A stretch of DNA of 64,000 bases from Limimaricola cinnabarinus LL-001. Its GTDB lineage: Bacteria > Pseudomonadota > Alphaproteobacteria > Rhodobacterales > Rhodobacteraceae. Positions within the stretch are counted from its first letter, which is position 1, and each line of letters begins with the position of its first letter. The stretch is from contig NZ_BATB01000006.1 of assembly GCF_000466965.1 (NCBI RefSeq), forward strand, positions 1 to 64,000. Reading direction: 5' to 3'. The notes beneath the pieces were generated by a model. That model was not told where the DNA came from, searched no databases, and worked only from the letters and a program-made list of their open reading frames with translations. Position numbers and translations under genes: made by a program. Of this stretch, positions 39,622-50,718 are shown piece by piece.

Positions 39622-40167
39622 ATGAAACGGGTGATGATCATCGGGCAGCCCGGTTCGGGCAAATCATGGCTGGCGCGGCGGATGGGCGAGATCACGCATC
39701 TGCCGGTCGTGCATATCGATGCCATCCATTGGGCGCCCGGCTGGGTCGAGCGACCGCGCGCAGAAAAGGACCGGCTGTGCGCCGGAGTTCATGCGCGGCC
39801 CGAATGGATCTTCGAAGGCGGACATTCATCGACATGGGAAGCACGGCTGGATCGTGCCGATACGGTGATCTGGCTCGATCTGCCGCTGGGTCTGCGTCTG
39901 CGGCGGGTGCTGTGGCGCAGCCTGAGCAACTGGGGACGCAGCCGTCCGGAGCTGCCGCCGGGATGCCCGGAACGCTTCAATGGCGAGTTCGTGCGATACA
40001 TCTGGCGCACGCGCCGGTCGCAGCGGTCGAAGCTGTGCTGGTTTTACGGGCAGGTTCCCGAGGACAAGGATCGCCACCATTTGCGAAGTCGGCGCGAGGT
40101 CGCGGACTATCTGGGCGGGCTCTCCGAAGCGGTGGCAAGCGGGAATCTCGGTCTGCCGCATCGCTGA
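39622..40167 (+). CDS. P-loop nucleoside kinase-like protein (topology-modulation/FlaR type)
   Basis: A 181-residue P-loop NTPase with Walker A GQPGSGKSWLARRMGE at the N-terminus, VVHIDAIHWAPGW, EGGHSSTWEARLDRADTVIWLDLP and a Cys/Arg-rich lid region. Relatives are labelled adenylate kinase or DNA topology modulation protein, but no member's substrate is well established. The start ATG at 39622 gives the usual MKRVMIIG. A terminator follows. It has no obvious functional link to infB upstream. Confidence 0.83.
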   Translation: MKRVMIIGQPGSGKSWLARRMGEITHLPVVHIDAIHWAPGWVERPRAEKDRLCAGVHARPEWIFEGGHSSTWEARLDRADTVIWLDLPLGLRLRRVLWRSLSNWGRSRPELPPGCPERFNGEFVRYIWRTRRSQRSKLCWFYGQVPEDKDRHHLRSRREVADYLGGLSEAVASGNLGLPHR

Positions 40168-40182
40168 GAGCTGGGAAAATTG

Positions 40183-40211
40183 AAAAGGGACGGCTTTGGG
40201 CCGTCCCTTTC
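40183..40211 (+). terminator. Terminator after P-loop kinase gene
   Basis: AAAGGGACGG and CCGTCCCTTT are ten-base complementary arms around CTTTGGG. It sits about 16 bases after the stop and ends with a short T-run. The A-rich 5' arm would act for the minus strand too. Confidence 0.82.
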
Positions 40212-40250
40212 GCGTTCGGATACTCGTGAAATTATATACGCGAAAGGGCC

Positions 40251-40394
40251 TCAGGCGGCTTGGGGACCACTGTTGGCGGGACGCCCCTCATAGAGACGTT
40301 CACCGACACGGACCAGCATCCGGCCGTTCGCGAGCTGTTTGACAAGAAGGCCCTGCACCGAGATGCAGCTACCGATCAGGATGGTTTGCAGCAT
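40251..40394 (-). CDS. 47-residue protein of unknown function
   Basis: A short frame not related to any family I recognise. The product begins MLQTILIGSC, continues SVQGLLVKQLANGRMLVRVGERLYEGRPA and ends GPQAA. The alternation of hydrophobic and charged residues suggests a small beta-rich fold. ATG at 40394 is preceded by GGAG at eight bases. The upstream region to about 40500 is AT-rich compared with the rest of the window and carries a seven-base inverted repeat. It lies between two convergent units' ends and is separate from mutT. Coding status is moderately supported by codon use and the ribosome binding site only. Confidence 0.5.
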   Translation of the reverse strand: MLQTILIGSCISVQGLLVKQLANGRMLVRVGERLYEGRPANSGPQAA

Positions 40395-40396
40395 AA

Positions 40397-40425
40397 TGGA
40401 CTCCATATAATCAATGGTGAGTCCA
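40397..40425. repeat. Inverted repeat upstream of the 47-residue gene
   Basis: TGGACTC and GAGTCCA are perfect seven-base arms 15 bases apart, just upstream of the small minus-strand gene and overlapping its ribosome binding site. It may be a protein-binding operator or an RNA hairpin that masks the start. Confidence 0.55.
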
Positions 40426-40536
40426 CTATAGGCGGTGATTTATGAACAACCTACTGTAGCTGACAAATATTTGACGACATATGGAACCAATTGCCTTGTT
40501 CTGACGCAGCGTTTGCACGTGCCCGGTTCGGGAACC

Positions 40537-40935
40537 TCACAGCCAGTCGCGCAGCACGGGAATCAACGGCAGATCGGCTGGCGGCATCGGATAATCGCGC
40601 AGGCGGTTCGGCCGCACCCATTCCAGCGCCTGATTCTCGCGCCCATGTGGCTGGCCCTGCCAGCGGCGGCAGGCAAAGAGCGGCATCAGCAAATGGAAGC
40701 TCTCATAGGCATGGCTGGCGAAGGTGAGCGGCGCGAGGCAGCTCTCCTGTGTGTCGATGCCCAGTTCCTCGTGCAACTCTCGGATCAGCGCGGCCTCGGG
40801 GCTCTCGCCCGGCTCGACCTTGCCACCCGGAAACTCCCACAGCCCGGCCATCGACTTGCCCTCGGGGCGCTGCGCGAGCAGCACCCTGCCATCGGCGTCG
40901 ATCAACGCCACCGCCGAGACGAGGACGATCTTCAC
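40537..40935 (-). CDS. mutT: 8-oxo-dGTP diphosphatase MutT
   Basis: Hydrolyses 8-oxo-dGTP to prevent oxidised guanine from entering DNA. The 132-residue product has GGKVEPGESPEAALIRELHEELGI, a complete NUDIX box, preceded by AGLWEFPGGK as in MutT proper, and ends with WVRPNRLRDYPMPPADLPLI, the typical MutT tail. Its ATG overlaps the argJ stop by four bases, so both are co-translated. argJ-mutT pairing is common in alphaproteobacteria. Confidence 0.94.
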   Translation of the reverse strand: MKIVLVSAVALIDADGRVLLAQRPEGKSMAGLWEFPGGKVEPGESPEAALIRELHEELGIDTQESCLAPLTFASHAYESFHLLMPLFACRRWQGQPHGRENQALEWVRPNRLRDYPMPPADLPLIPVLRDWL

Positions 40936-42149
40936 GAGCGGTAGTCGGCATTGATGTCGATGTAGCGATGCGTGAGATCGCAGGTCCAGGCCACGGCCTC
41001 GCCGGAGCCGAGCCCGAGATCGACGTCGATGACGATCTCCTGACCCTTCATGTAGGCGGCGGCCTTCTCTTCGTCATAGGCGGGGCTGACCCAGCCGTTC
41101 TGGGCCACCAGGATCTCGCCGAAGTGGATCGAGAGCCGGTCGCGGTCGGCCTCGGCACCGGATTTGCCCACGGCCATGACGACGCGGCCCCAGTTCGGGT
41201 CCTCGCCCGCGATCGCGGTTTTCACCAGCGGCGAATTGGCGGTGGCCATGGCGACCTTGCGGGCGTCGTCGTCCGAAGCCGCGCCGGTGACGCGGATCTC
41301 CACGAACTTGGTCGCGCCCTCGCCGTCGCGCACCACCTGATGCGCGAGATCGAGCATCACCCGCTCCAGCCCGGCCGCGAAATCGGCGCTGCCGGTGACA
41401 TTGACGCCTGAGGCCCCGGTCGCGGCCATCAGCAGCGTGTCCGAGGTCGAGGTGTCGCTGTCGACGGTGATGCAGTTGAAGGTTCGGTCTGTGATCTCGC
41501 GCAGAAGGTCCTGCAGCTTGGGCTGGTCGATCAATGCATCGGTGAAGATATAGACCAGCATCGTCGCCATGTCGGGCGCGATCATGCCCGAGCCCTTGGC
41601 GATGCCGGCGATCTTCACCGGCTTGCCGTCGATGGAGACGGTTTCGGTCGACCCCTTGGGGAAGGTGTCGGTGGTCATGATGGCGCGCGCGGCACCCTCG
41701 ATGCCCGCAGGCTCCAGCGCGGCGTTCAGCTCTCCCAGCTTGGCAACGATGCGCTCATGCGGCAGCGGCTCACCGATCACGCCGGTCGAGGAGGTGAAGA
41801 CGCGCGCGGCGTCGATGCCGGTGGCCTGCGCCACGGCGGCGCAGATTTCGGCCACCGAGCGTTCGCCCGCCTGACCGGTAAAGGCGTTGGAATTGCCGGA
41901 ATTGACGAGAAAGGCGGCGCGGGAGGTGTCCGCGCCGATCTTGGCCTCGCAGTCGCGGACCGGGGCAGAGCGGGTGGAGGAGCGCGTGAACACCCCCGCC
42001 ACCGCCGAGCCCGGCTCCAGTTCGGCGAGCATCACGTCGGTCCGGTTCGCGTATCGCACCCCGGCCGCGACCGAGGCGAAACGCACGCCCGCGATCTCGG
42101 GCAGGGCGGGAAAGGCGGCGGGCGCCAGCGGCGAGACCGGACCGGCCAT
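40932..42149 (-). CDS. argJ: Glutamate N-acetyltransferase/amino-acid N-acetyltransferase ArgJ
   Basis: Bifunctional arginine-synthesis enzyme that moves acetyl from N-acetylornithine to glutamate and can also use acetyl-CoA. The 405-residue precursor should self-cleave into two subunits: the cleavage site is in GSGMIAPDMATML, between Ala195 and the nucleophilic Thr196. FLVNSGNSNAFTG and TTDTFPK are other family marks. It begins two bases after the stop of the PPIase gene and overlaps mutT by ATGA. Confidence 0.97.
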   Translation of the reverse strand: MAGPVSPLAPAAFPALPEIAGVRFASVAAGVRYANRTDVMLAELEPGSAVAGVFTRSSTRSAPVRDCEAKIGADTSRAAFLVNSGNSNAFTGQAGERSVAEICAAVAQATGIDAARVFTSSTGVIGEPLPHERIVAKLGELNAALEPAGIEGAARAIMTTDTFPKGSTETVSIDGKPVKIAGIAKGSGMIAPDMATMLVYIFTDALIDQPKLQDLLREITDRTFNCITVDSDTSTSDTLLMAATGASGVNVTGSADFAAGLERVMLDLAHQVVRDGEGATKFVEIRVTGAASDDDARKVAMATANSPLVKTAIAGEDPNWGRVVMAVGKSGAEADRDRLSIHFGEILVAQNGWVSPAYDEEKAAAYMKGQEIVIDVDLGLGSGEAVAWTCDLTHRYIDINADYRS

Positions 42150-42151
42150 GA

Positions 42152-42994
42152 TCAGTTGCCCTCTTCGAGCAGACCGAGGTCGGTCAGCAGGGCCGGGTCG
42201 AAGGCGCCCTCCTCGGGGCGGGCCACCTCGGCCTCGCTCTCGAGCTCGACCAGACGCTCCTCGATCTTGCTCTGCTGGATCTGGCTGGCGAGATCGTCGC
42301 GCACCTCTTCGAGGGCGGGCGGCTTCTGACTGCGGGTGTCATCAAGGCGGATGATGTGAAAGCCGAACTGCGTCTCGACCGGCGTTTCGGTGGTCTCGCC
42401 CTTCTCAAGCTCGGCCACGGCGTTCTGGAACGGCTCGACCATCATGCCTTCGGCGAACCAGCCGAGGCTGCCGCCTTGCGCGCCCGAGCCGGGATCGGTC
42501 GAGACTTCCTTGGCGATTTCGGCAAAATCCTCGCTCGCCTCAAGCCGCTCCATCACCGCCTGCGCCTCTTCCTCGGTCTCCACGAGGATGTGGCTGGCGT
42601 TGAACTCCTGCGTCGCCTCGGCATCGGCGAAGGCCTCGTCATAGGCGGCCTGAATCTCCTCTTCGGAGACCTCCTCGCCCATCATGGAGTTGATCGCTTC
42701 GCCCGCGAGCAGCGAGCGGCGCTGGTTCTGCAGGGCCAGCTCGACCCGGACCGGAGTGTCTTCGAGCGTGTCGGCGAGCACCTGCTGCTGCACCAGCTGG
42801 TCGAGAATGCCCTGAAACAGGGTCTCGGGCGGGAGCTGTTGGTACTGTTGCGGCAGCTGGCTGCGGGTGATGATCATCTCGCCCAGCGTGATCTCGGTGC
42901 CGTTCACGGTGGCGACGACATCCGAGGCCTGCTGCGCGGAGGCCATCGAGGCGAGGCCGGCCATCAGGGCGGCGACGGGCAACGTACGGATCAT
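42152..42994 (-). CDS. Parvulin-type peptidylprolyl isomerase, exported
   Basis: A 280-residue periplasmic folding helper. A signal peptide ends ...AGLASMASAQ (about residue 20). A SurA-like N-terminal helical region (residues 30-120) is followed by the rotamase domain with ASHILVETEEEAQAVMERL, STDPGSGAQGGSLGWF and TQFGFHIIRLDD, and a short C-terminal helix with an acidic tail. It is the first gene of the ppi-argJ-mutT unit and is divergent from secA, a plausible pairing of export functions. The start 42994 matches the signal peptide. Confidence 0.94.
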   Translation of the reverse strand: MIRTLPVAALMAGLASMASAQQASDVVATVNGTEITLGEMIITRSQLPQQYQQLPPETLFQGILDQLVQQQVLADTLEDTPVRVELALQNQRRSLLAGEAINSMMGEEVSEEEIQAAYDEAFADAEATQEFNASHILVETEEEAQAVMERLEASEDFAEIAKEVSTDPGSGAQGGSLGWFAEGMMVEPFQNAVAELEKGETTETPVETQFGFHIIRLDDTRSQKPPALEEVRDDLASQIQQSKIEERLVELESEAEVARPEEGAFDPALLTDLGLLEEGN

Positions 42995-43179
42995 GTGGTT
43001 TCCTTCCTGGCCGCGCGGGGACCGCGTCCCGGGCGCGACGTTGACACTCGGTCTCCCGCCCCTTACATCGCCGGATGGGCTGGCAAAGGGCGGCACTTGC
43101 GCCCTATCTATGCCCCACATGCGGGGGCGACAAGCGACCTCCTTGCAGATCAAGTCACGACGGCAGGAGACAATCGCCA

Positions 43180-45995
<2,816 letters not shown>

Positions 45996-46048
45996 AAAGA
46001 GGCGTGCCTGTCGGGCGCGCCCTGATTTTGCCCGGATGACTCCCTCAA

Positions 46049-46080
46049 CAGGCCGGCTTGCCGTCGCGCGCCGGCCTTTT
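46049..46080 (+). terminator. Terminator after secA
   Basis: AGGCCGGC and GCCGGCCT arms with a 12-base loop, followed by four T residues, about 55 bases past the secA stop. Confidence 0.8.
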
Positions 46081-46123
46081 GCCCCGCCTAGTCTGGACCG
46101 ACCAGATGGGTAGGGATCGTCTC

Positions 46124-47034
46124 ATGGCTGTTTTGCGTTTTCTTGCGACCGCGGGTGCCTGCGCCACCGCCGCGCTGGCGATCGGCCAGTTCATGGAAAG
46201 CGGTGTGTCGCGCGCCTCGGCGACGCCGGTCGAGCTTCCGCAGACCTTTCCCGAACCGCCCATCCTGATCGGCTCCTTGCCCGACAGCCCGCCTCTCGCT
46301 GCCGCGGCCTTCGACCGGCCGGTGCCGATGCGCACCCCTGTGCCGCTGGCACGCTTGTCGGTGCCGCGCGGGGAGGGTTGCGGCCTGTCACTGTCGGCCG
46401 AGCCGCGCTCCGGCGCGATGGCCGCTCTGCAGCTCAAGGCCCCCTGCGCGCCCATGGCCCGCGTGATGCTGCGCCACCAAGGGCTGACCGTGACCCTGCT
46501 GACCGACGGGGATGGCCGGGCCGAGGCGCTGTTTCCCGCCCTTTCGGCGCAGGCCGTGTTCATGGCCGAGGCCGGTGGCAAGACCGCCATCGCCTCCGTC
46601 GATCTGCCCGACATGCAGGAGTGGCAGCGCGTGGCGCTGCAATGGCGCGACAGCGACGGGATCTCGCTGCATGCGCTGGCGCCGGGCGGCAGGCCCGGCG
46701 GCGCGGGCGATCTGAGCTCGATGCCCCTGCGGATTCTACTACGGACTCGGGCACGGGCGCCGTCATGGTAGCCTTGGGCCATGCCGCCGCGCCCGAGGCG
46801 CATCTGGCGCAGATCTACAGCGCGCCGGTCGGCGAAACGCGCGGCCTGCGGGTCGAGATCGAGGTGACGGCGGAGAATTGCGGCACGCCAATGCAGGCCG
46901 AAATGGTGCGCAGCGACGGCAAGGGCGGTCTGGCCAGCCTCGACCTTGAGGTCACGCTTCCGGGCTGCGATGCGCTAGGCGAGCTTCTCGTCTTGCAAAA
47001 CCTTGAGCCGGGGCTGACACTCGCGTCGAGATGA
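46124..47034 (+). CDS. Exported hypothetical protein, frameshifted
   Basis: A protein of about 303 residues once one base is restored. An N-terminal signal-like segment MAVLRFLATAGACATAALAIG is followed by a Pro-rich stretch and a conserved-looking domain with the Cys-containing GCGLSLSAEPRSGAMAAL and LKAPCAPMARVMLRHQGL; the C-terminal half has VTAENCGTPMQAEM and LEVTLPGCDALGEL. The visible Cys pairs could form disulfides in the periplasm. The frame breaks near 46720; one added G restores the long frame and makes an ATGA overlap with the next gene. I do not recognise a family. Confidence 0.75.
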
Positions 47035-48650
47035 CGCTCAGAAAACCCGCCTTTCCCCCGATCTTCAAGACGTTACGCCGCGTGGCCTTGGGCGCGGTCC
47101 TCGGGTGCGCGCCGCAAGCTCTCTTGGCGCAGGAGCCGGATCGGGAGGTGCGGCTTACCTCGCGCTCGGGCACGCTGAACCTCACCGGAAGCCTTCTGGG
47201 CTATGACGGACGCTACCTGCGGATCGCCACCGAGCATGGCGAGCTGACGCTGCCGCTCGCCGGTGTGACTTGCGAGGGCGCGAGCTGCCCCGACCCGGAT
47301 GTTTGGGTGCCCGAGTTGCGGCTTTCGGGCGCGGCGCGGCTGGGCGAGCTGGTGCTGCCCGCTCTGGTCGAGGGTTATGCCCGCGCCCAAGGCTGGGAGC
47401 CCGAGCGCGTCGAGTCGCATGAGGGCCACGCGCTCTACAGCCTCGCCCTGCCGCGGGAAGCGGGGGAGGCCGAGGAGAAGCTGCGGGTCTCGTTTCGCCT
47501 GACCTCGACCGAGGACGGTTTCGCCGATCTTCTGGCGAACGAGGCCGACATGGCAATGGCCGAGCGGTTGCTCGACGCCAAGGAACTGTCGCTTGCCCGG
47601 GACGCGGGATTGGGTCGGCTCGACGCGCCGGGGCGGCTGCAGCTCGTGGGGCTCGACGCGCTGGTGCCGGTGGTCGCGCCGGGACGGCGGTTGCAGGCGC
47701 TGTCGCTGTCGCAGCTGTCGCGGCTTTTCGCGGGCGAGATCACCGATTGGTCGCGTCTGGGGGAGGCGCTGGGGCCGGTGCGGCTACATCTTGAGGCCGA
47801 GACGAGCGGGCAGGCGCAGGGCTTTGAGACGCTGGTGCTGGAGCGCATGGAGCGCAGCCTGTCGGCCGAGGTGGTCCGCCACGCGGATGCCGACGCGCTT
47901 GCCGCCGCCGTGGTCGCCGATCCCGGCGCGATCGGCATGCTGCCCTTTGGACGGCTGGGTGCGGCGCAGCCATTGGCCCTGACAGGCCCTTGCGGGTTGC
48001 GCGGCACGGCCCGGCCTGAGAGCGTCACCACGGGGGATTTCCCACTCACCCTGCCCTTGGTGCTCTATCGCCCCATGCGCCGCCTGCCGGAAGCGGCGGA
48101 AGCGTTCCTCGCCTGGATTGCCACGAGCGAGGCGCAACTCGTGCTGCGCCGTGCCGGGGTCACCGGTCTCGCGCCGATCCCGATCCCGATCGAGAGCCAG
48201 GGCGGACGCATCGCCGGGGCGGTACTCTCGGCGGGCGACGACGTGGCGTTGGAGGATCTGCAGCGGATGCTGCGGGTGCTGGGGTCGCGCCAGAGGCTGT
48301 CGACAACCTTCCGTTTCGAAGCCGGAGAGACCGCCCTCGACGCGGTGTCGCGCTCGCGCGTGGTGCAGCTTGCCCAAGCGATCCGCGACGGGCGCCACAG
48401 CGGCGAATCGCTGCTGCTGGCGGGCTTTTCGGATGGGCGCGGCGGCCCGGTGGCCAATCACGACCTGTCGCTCGAGCGTGCCGAGGCGGTGCGGGCGGCG
48501 GTGCTGTCACTCTTGGGCGGCGAAATGCCGTCCGGTGCCTCGCTCGAGGTCGCGGCCTTTGGCGAAGCGATGCCCATGGGCTGCGACGACACCGAGACCG
48601 GGCGCGGCATCAATCGCAGGGTCGAGCTTTGGGTCGCGCCCTTGCGCTAA
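47031..48650 (+). CDS. Periplasmic phosphate-binding-like domain fused to OmpA C-terminal domain
   Basis: A 539-residue envelope protein. A signal peptide ends near residue 33 (GCAPQALLAQ). Residues about 90-400 resemble a type II periplasmic binding fold of the PstS kind, with LFAGEITDWSRLG and DPGAIGMLPFG. The last 130 residues are OmpA-like and probably bind peptidoglycan: FRFEAGETALDAVSR, LLLAGFSDGRGG, NHDLSLERAEAVRAAV and GRGINRRVELW. The combination would tether a substrate-binding module to the cell wall. It overlaps the previous gene by ATGA, so the two are probably partners. Confidence 0.82.
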   Translation: MTLRKPAFPPIFKTLRRVALGAVLGCAPQALLAQEPDREVRLTSRSGTLNLTGSLLGYDGRYLRIATEHGELTLPLAGVTCEGASCPDPDVWVPELRLSGAARLGELVLPALVEGYARAQGWEPERVESHEGHALYSLALPREAGEAEEKLRVSFRLTSTEDGFADLLANEADMAMAERLLDAKELSLARDAGLGRLDAPGRLQLVGLDALVPVVAPGRRLQALSLSQLSRLFAGEITDWSRLGEALGPVRLHLEAETSGQAQGFETLVLERMERSLSAEVVRHADADALAAAVVADPGAIGMLPFGRLGAAQPLALTGPCGLRGTARPESVTTGDFPLTLPLVLYRPMRRLPEAAEAFLAWIATSEAQLVLRRAGVTGLAPIPIPIESQGGRIAGAVLSAGDDVALEDLQRMLRVLGSRQRLSTTFRFEAGETALDAVSRSRVVQLAQAIRDGRHSGESLLLAGFSDGRGGPVANHDLSLERAEAVRAAVLSLLGGEMPSGASLEVAAFGEAMPMGCDDTETGRGINRRVELWVAPLR

Positions 48651-48671
48651 ACGGCTCCTGTCGGCGATCCT

Positions 48672-49433
48672 TCAAAGCAGCCCCTCCGTGCGAAAGCTCG
48701 TTTCGCGCGATTTGCCGATCACGAGATGGTCGTGCAGCGTGATGCCGAGCGCGCGCGCCGCCGCCTCGATCTGCCCGGTCATGACGATATCGGCCTCCGA
48801 CGGCGTCGGGTCGCCCGAGGGGTGGTTGTGCACGAGGATCAGCGCCGAGGCGTTCAGCTCCAGCGCCCTCTTGACCACCTCACGGGGATAGACCGGCACA
48901 TGATCGACAGTGCCGCGCGCCTGCGCCTCGTCGGCGACGAGCACGTTGCGCCGGTCGAGAAACAGCACCCGGAACTGCTCGGTGTCGCGATGCGCCATCA
49001 CCGTGCGACAGTAGTCGAGCAGCGGCTCCCAACCCGATAGCACGGGCTGCGCGATGACCTTCGCGCGTGCCATGCGGTGCGCGACGGCCTCGACCACCTT
49101 GATCTCGGTGAGCACGGAGGGACCGACGCCGTCGATCTCGCTCAGCCGAGGGGGCGGGGCAGCAAGCACCCGGTTGAGATCGCCGAAGGCGTCGATCAGG
49201 CGGCGGGCCAGCGGTTTGACGTCCTGCCGCGGGATGGCGCGGAACAAAAGCAGCTCCAGCAGCTCGTAATCCGGCATGGCGTCGGCCCCGCCCGAGAGGA
49301 ACCTCTCACGCAGGCGGCGGCGGTGATCGGCCATGTAGGAGGGAACGCGCCCCTTGGGCAACGGCGCGACATCGGCCACCTCGTCGCGGTCGAAGGGAAG
49401 GGGGCGTTCGGCGAAGGAAGGATCGGAAACCAT
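48672..49433 (-). CDS. radC: RadC family (MPN+/JAMM) protein
   Basis: A 253-residue RadC homologue. The C-terminal JAMM metalloprotease-like motif is intact: HNHPSGDPTPSEAD, preceded by the catalytic-Glu region. The N-terminal half holds a helix-hairpin-helix type segment with LSEIDGVGPSVLTEIK. Despite its name, a role in DNA repair is not established. Its start codon lies inside a perfect inverted repeat shared with the gap after dnaJ, and it is read in the same direction as dnaK-dnaJ. The ATG at 49433 is the likely start. Confidence 0.93.
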   Translation of the reverse strand: MVSDPSFAERPLPFDRDEVADVAPLPKGRVPSYMADHRRRLRERFLSGGADAMPDYELLELLLFRAIPRQDVKPLARRLIDAFGDLNRVLAAPPPRLSEIDGVGPSVLTEIKVVEAVAHRMARAKVIAQPVLSGWEPLLDYCRTVMAHRDTEQFRVLFLDRRNVLVADEAQARGTVDHVPVYPREVVKRALELNASALILVHNHPSGDPTPSEADIVMTGQIEAAARALGITLHDHLVIGKSRETSFRTEGLL

Positions 49434-49458
49434 GCCCGCGAGTGTTTCGCGGGCATGG
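49430..49458. repeat. Perfect 12-base inverted repeat covering the radC start codon
   Basis: CCATGCCCGCGA and TCGCGGGCATGG are complementary 12-base arms separated by five bases. On the minus strand the radC ATG lies in the 3' arm and TTTCC follows, so it may end the dnaJ transcript or hide the radC start in a hairpin. Confidence 0.75.
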
Positions 49459-49478
49459 TTAAAACGGGCTTAAGAGTT

Positions 49479-50636
49479 TCAGCCCTTCATCGAATCCCAG
49501 AACCCCTTCACGGCGGAGAAGAAGTTCGAGCTTTGCGGATTGTTCTTCTCGCCAAGCTCGTCGAACTCCTTGAGAAGATCGCGTTGCCGCGCGGTGAGGT
49601 TGACCGGCGTCTCGACGGCGAGCTCGATGAACATGTCGCCGCGCTGGCCACCGCGCAGGGCGGGCATACCCTTGCCGCGCAGGCGCATCTGCCGACCCGA
49701 CTGGCTGCCTTCGGGGATCTTCACGCGGGACTTGCCGCCATCGATGGTCGGCACCTCGATGTCACCGCCCAACGCCGCCGCCGCCATGGAGACGGGCACG
49801 CGGCAGTAGAGATCGTGGCCGTCACGCTTGAAGAGCTGGTGTTCGGCCACATCGATGAAGATGTAGAGATCGCCCGACGGGCCGCCACGCAGCCCGGCCT
49901 CGCCCTCACCGGCAAGCCGGATGCGGGTCCCGGTCTCGACGCCCGCGGGGATGTTGACCGAGAGGGATTTCTCCTTCTCGACGCGTCCCGCGCCCTGACA
50001 GGCCCGGCAGGGGTCCTTGATGATCTGACCGATGCCGTTGCAGGTCGGGCAAGTGCGTTCGACCGTGAAGAAGCCCTGCTGCGCGCGCACCTTGCCCATG
50101 CCCGAACAGGTCGGGCAGGTCGCGGGTTCGGAGCCGTCGGAGGCGCCCGAACCCAAGCATTTGCCGCAGGTGACGGAGGTGGGCACCGTCACGGTCTTTT
50201 GCATGCCCGCGAAGGCGTCTTCGAGATTGATGCGCAGGTTGTAGCGCAGATCGTTGCCGCGCGCGGCCCGGCTGCGGCCACCGCCGCCGCCGCCGCGCTG
50301 GCCCATGAAATCGCCGAAGAGATCGTCGAACACGTCCGAGAAGGCCGAGGCGAAGTCGCCCTGACCGCGGAAGCCGCCCGCACCGCCGCCCGGACGCGCA
50401 CCCATGCCACCTTCGAAGGCGGCGTGGCCATAGCGGTCATAGGCGGCCTTCTTGTCGGCGTCCTTAAGCACGTCATAGGCCTCGTTGGCGGCCTTGAACT
50501 GCTCTTCGGCATTGGGGTTGTCGGAGTTGCGGTCGGGGTGAAGCTCCTTCGCCTTCTGGCGATAGGCCTTCTTGATCTCGTCGGCGGACACGCCCTTGGA
50601 GACTCCGAGCGTTTCGTAATAGTCGCGTTTTGCCAT
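49479..50636 (-). CDS. dnaJ: Chaperone protein DnaJ
   Basis: Hsp40 co-chaperone that stimulates DnaK ATPase and delivers substrates. The 385-residue product has the J domain with the HPD motif (LHPDRNSDN), a Gly/Phe-rich linker (residues 75-120), four zinc-binding CxxCxGxG repeats ([32 protein letters not shown]), and a C-terminal substrate-binding domain. The start is conserved: [14 protein letters not shown]. It follows dnaK after 82 bases that contain a strong hairpin. Confidence 0.98.
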   Translation of the reverse strand: MAKRDYYETLGVSKGVSADEIKKAYRQKAKELHPDRNSDNPNAEEQFKAANEAYDVLKDADKKAAYDRYGHAAFEGGMGARPGGGAGGFRGQGDFASAFSDVFDDLFGDFMGQRGGGGGGRSRAARGNDLRYNLRINLEDAFAGMQKTVTVPTSVTCGKCLGSGASDGSEPATCPTCSGMGKVRAQQGFFTVERTCPTCNGIGQIIKDPCRACQGAGRVEKEKSLSVNIPAGVETGTRIRLAGEGEAGLRGGPSGDLYIFIDVAEHQLFKRDGHDLYCRVPVSMAAAALGGDIEVPTIDGGKSRVKIPEGSQSGRQMRLRGKGMPALRGGQRGDMFIELAVETPVNLTARQRDLLKEFDELGEKNNPQSSNFFSAVKGFWDSMKG

Positions 50637-50663
50637 AGGATCGTCCTGCCTTTCGGAAACGGA

Positions 50664-50696
50664 AAGGAGCCGGCCCGGTCAGCGGGCCGGCTCCTT
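50664..50696 (-). repeat. Hairpin between dnaK and dnaJ
   Basis: AAGGAGCCGGCCCG and CGGGCCGGCTCCTT are 14-base complementary arms around a five-base loop, with only TCCG after it on the transcribed strand. It probably reduces read-through or protects the dnaK transcript 3' end, so that more DnaK than DnaJ is made. Confidence 0.75.
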
Positions 50697-50718
50697 GGAC
50701 CAGAGCTTGCGCGGCGCC

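Noticed and set aside
40260-40445. Plus-strand 61-residue frame overlapping the small minus-strand gene
   Set aside because: No ribosome binding site and no sensible composition; the minus-strand frame has better signals.
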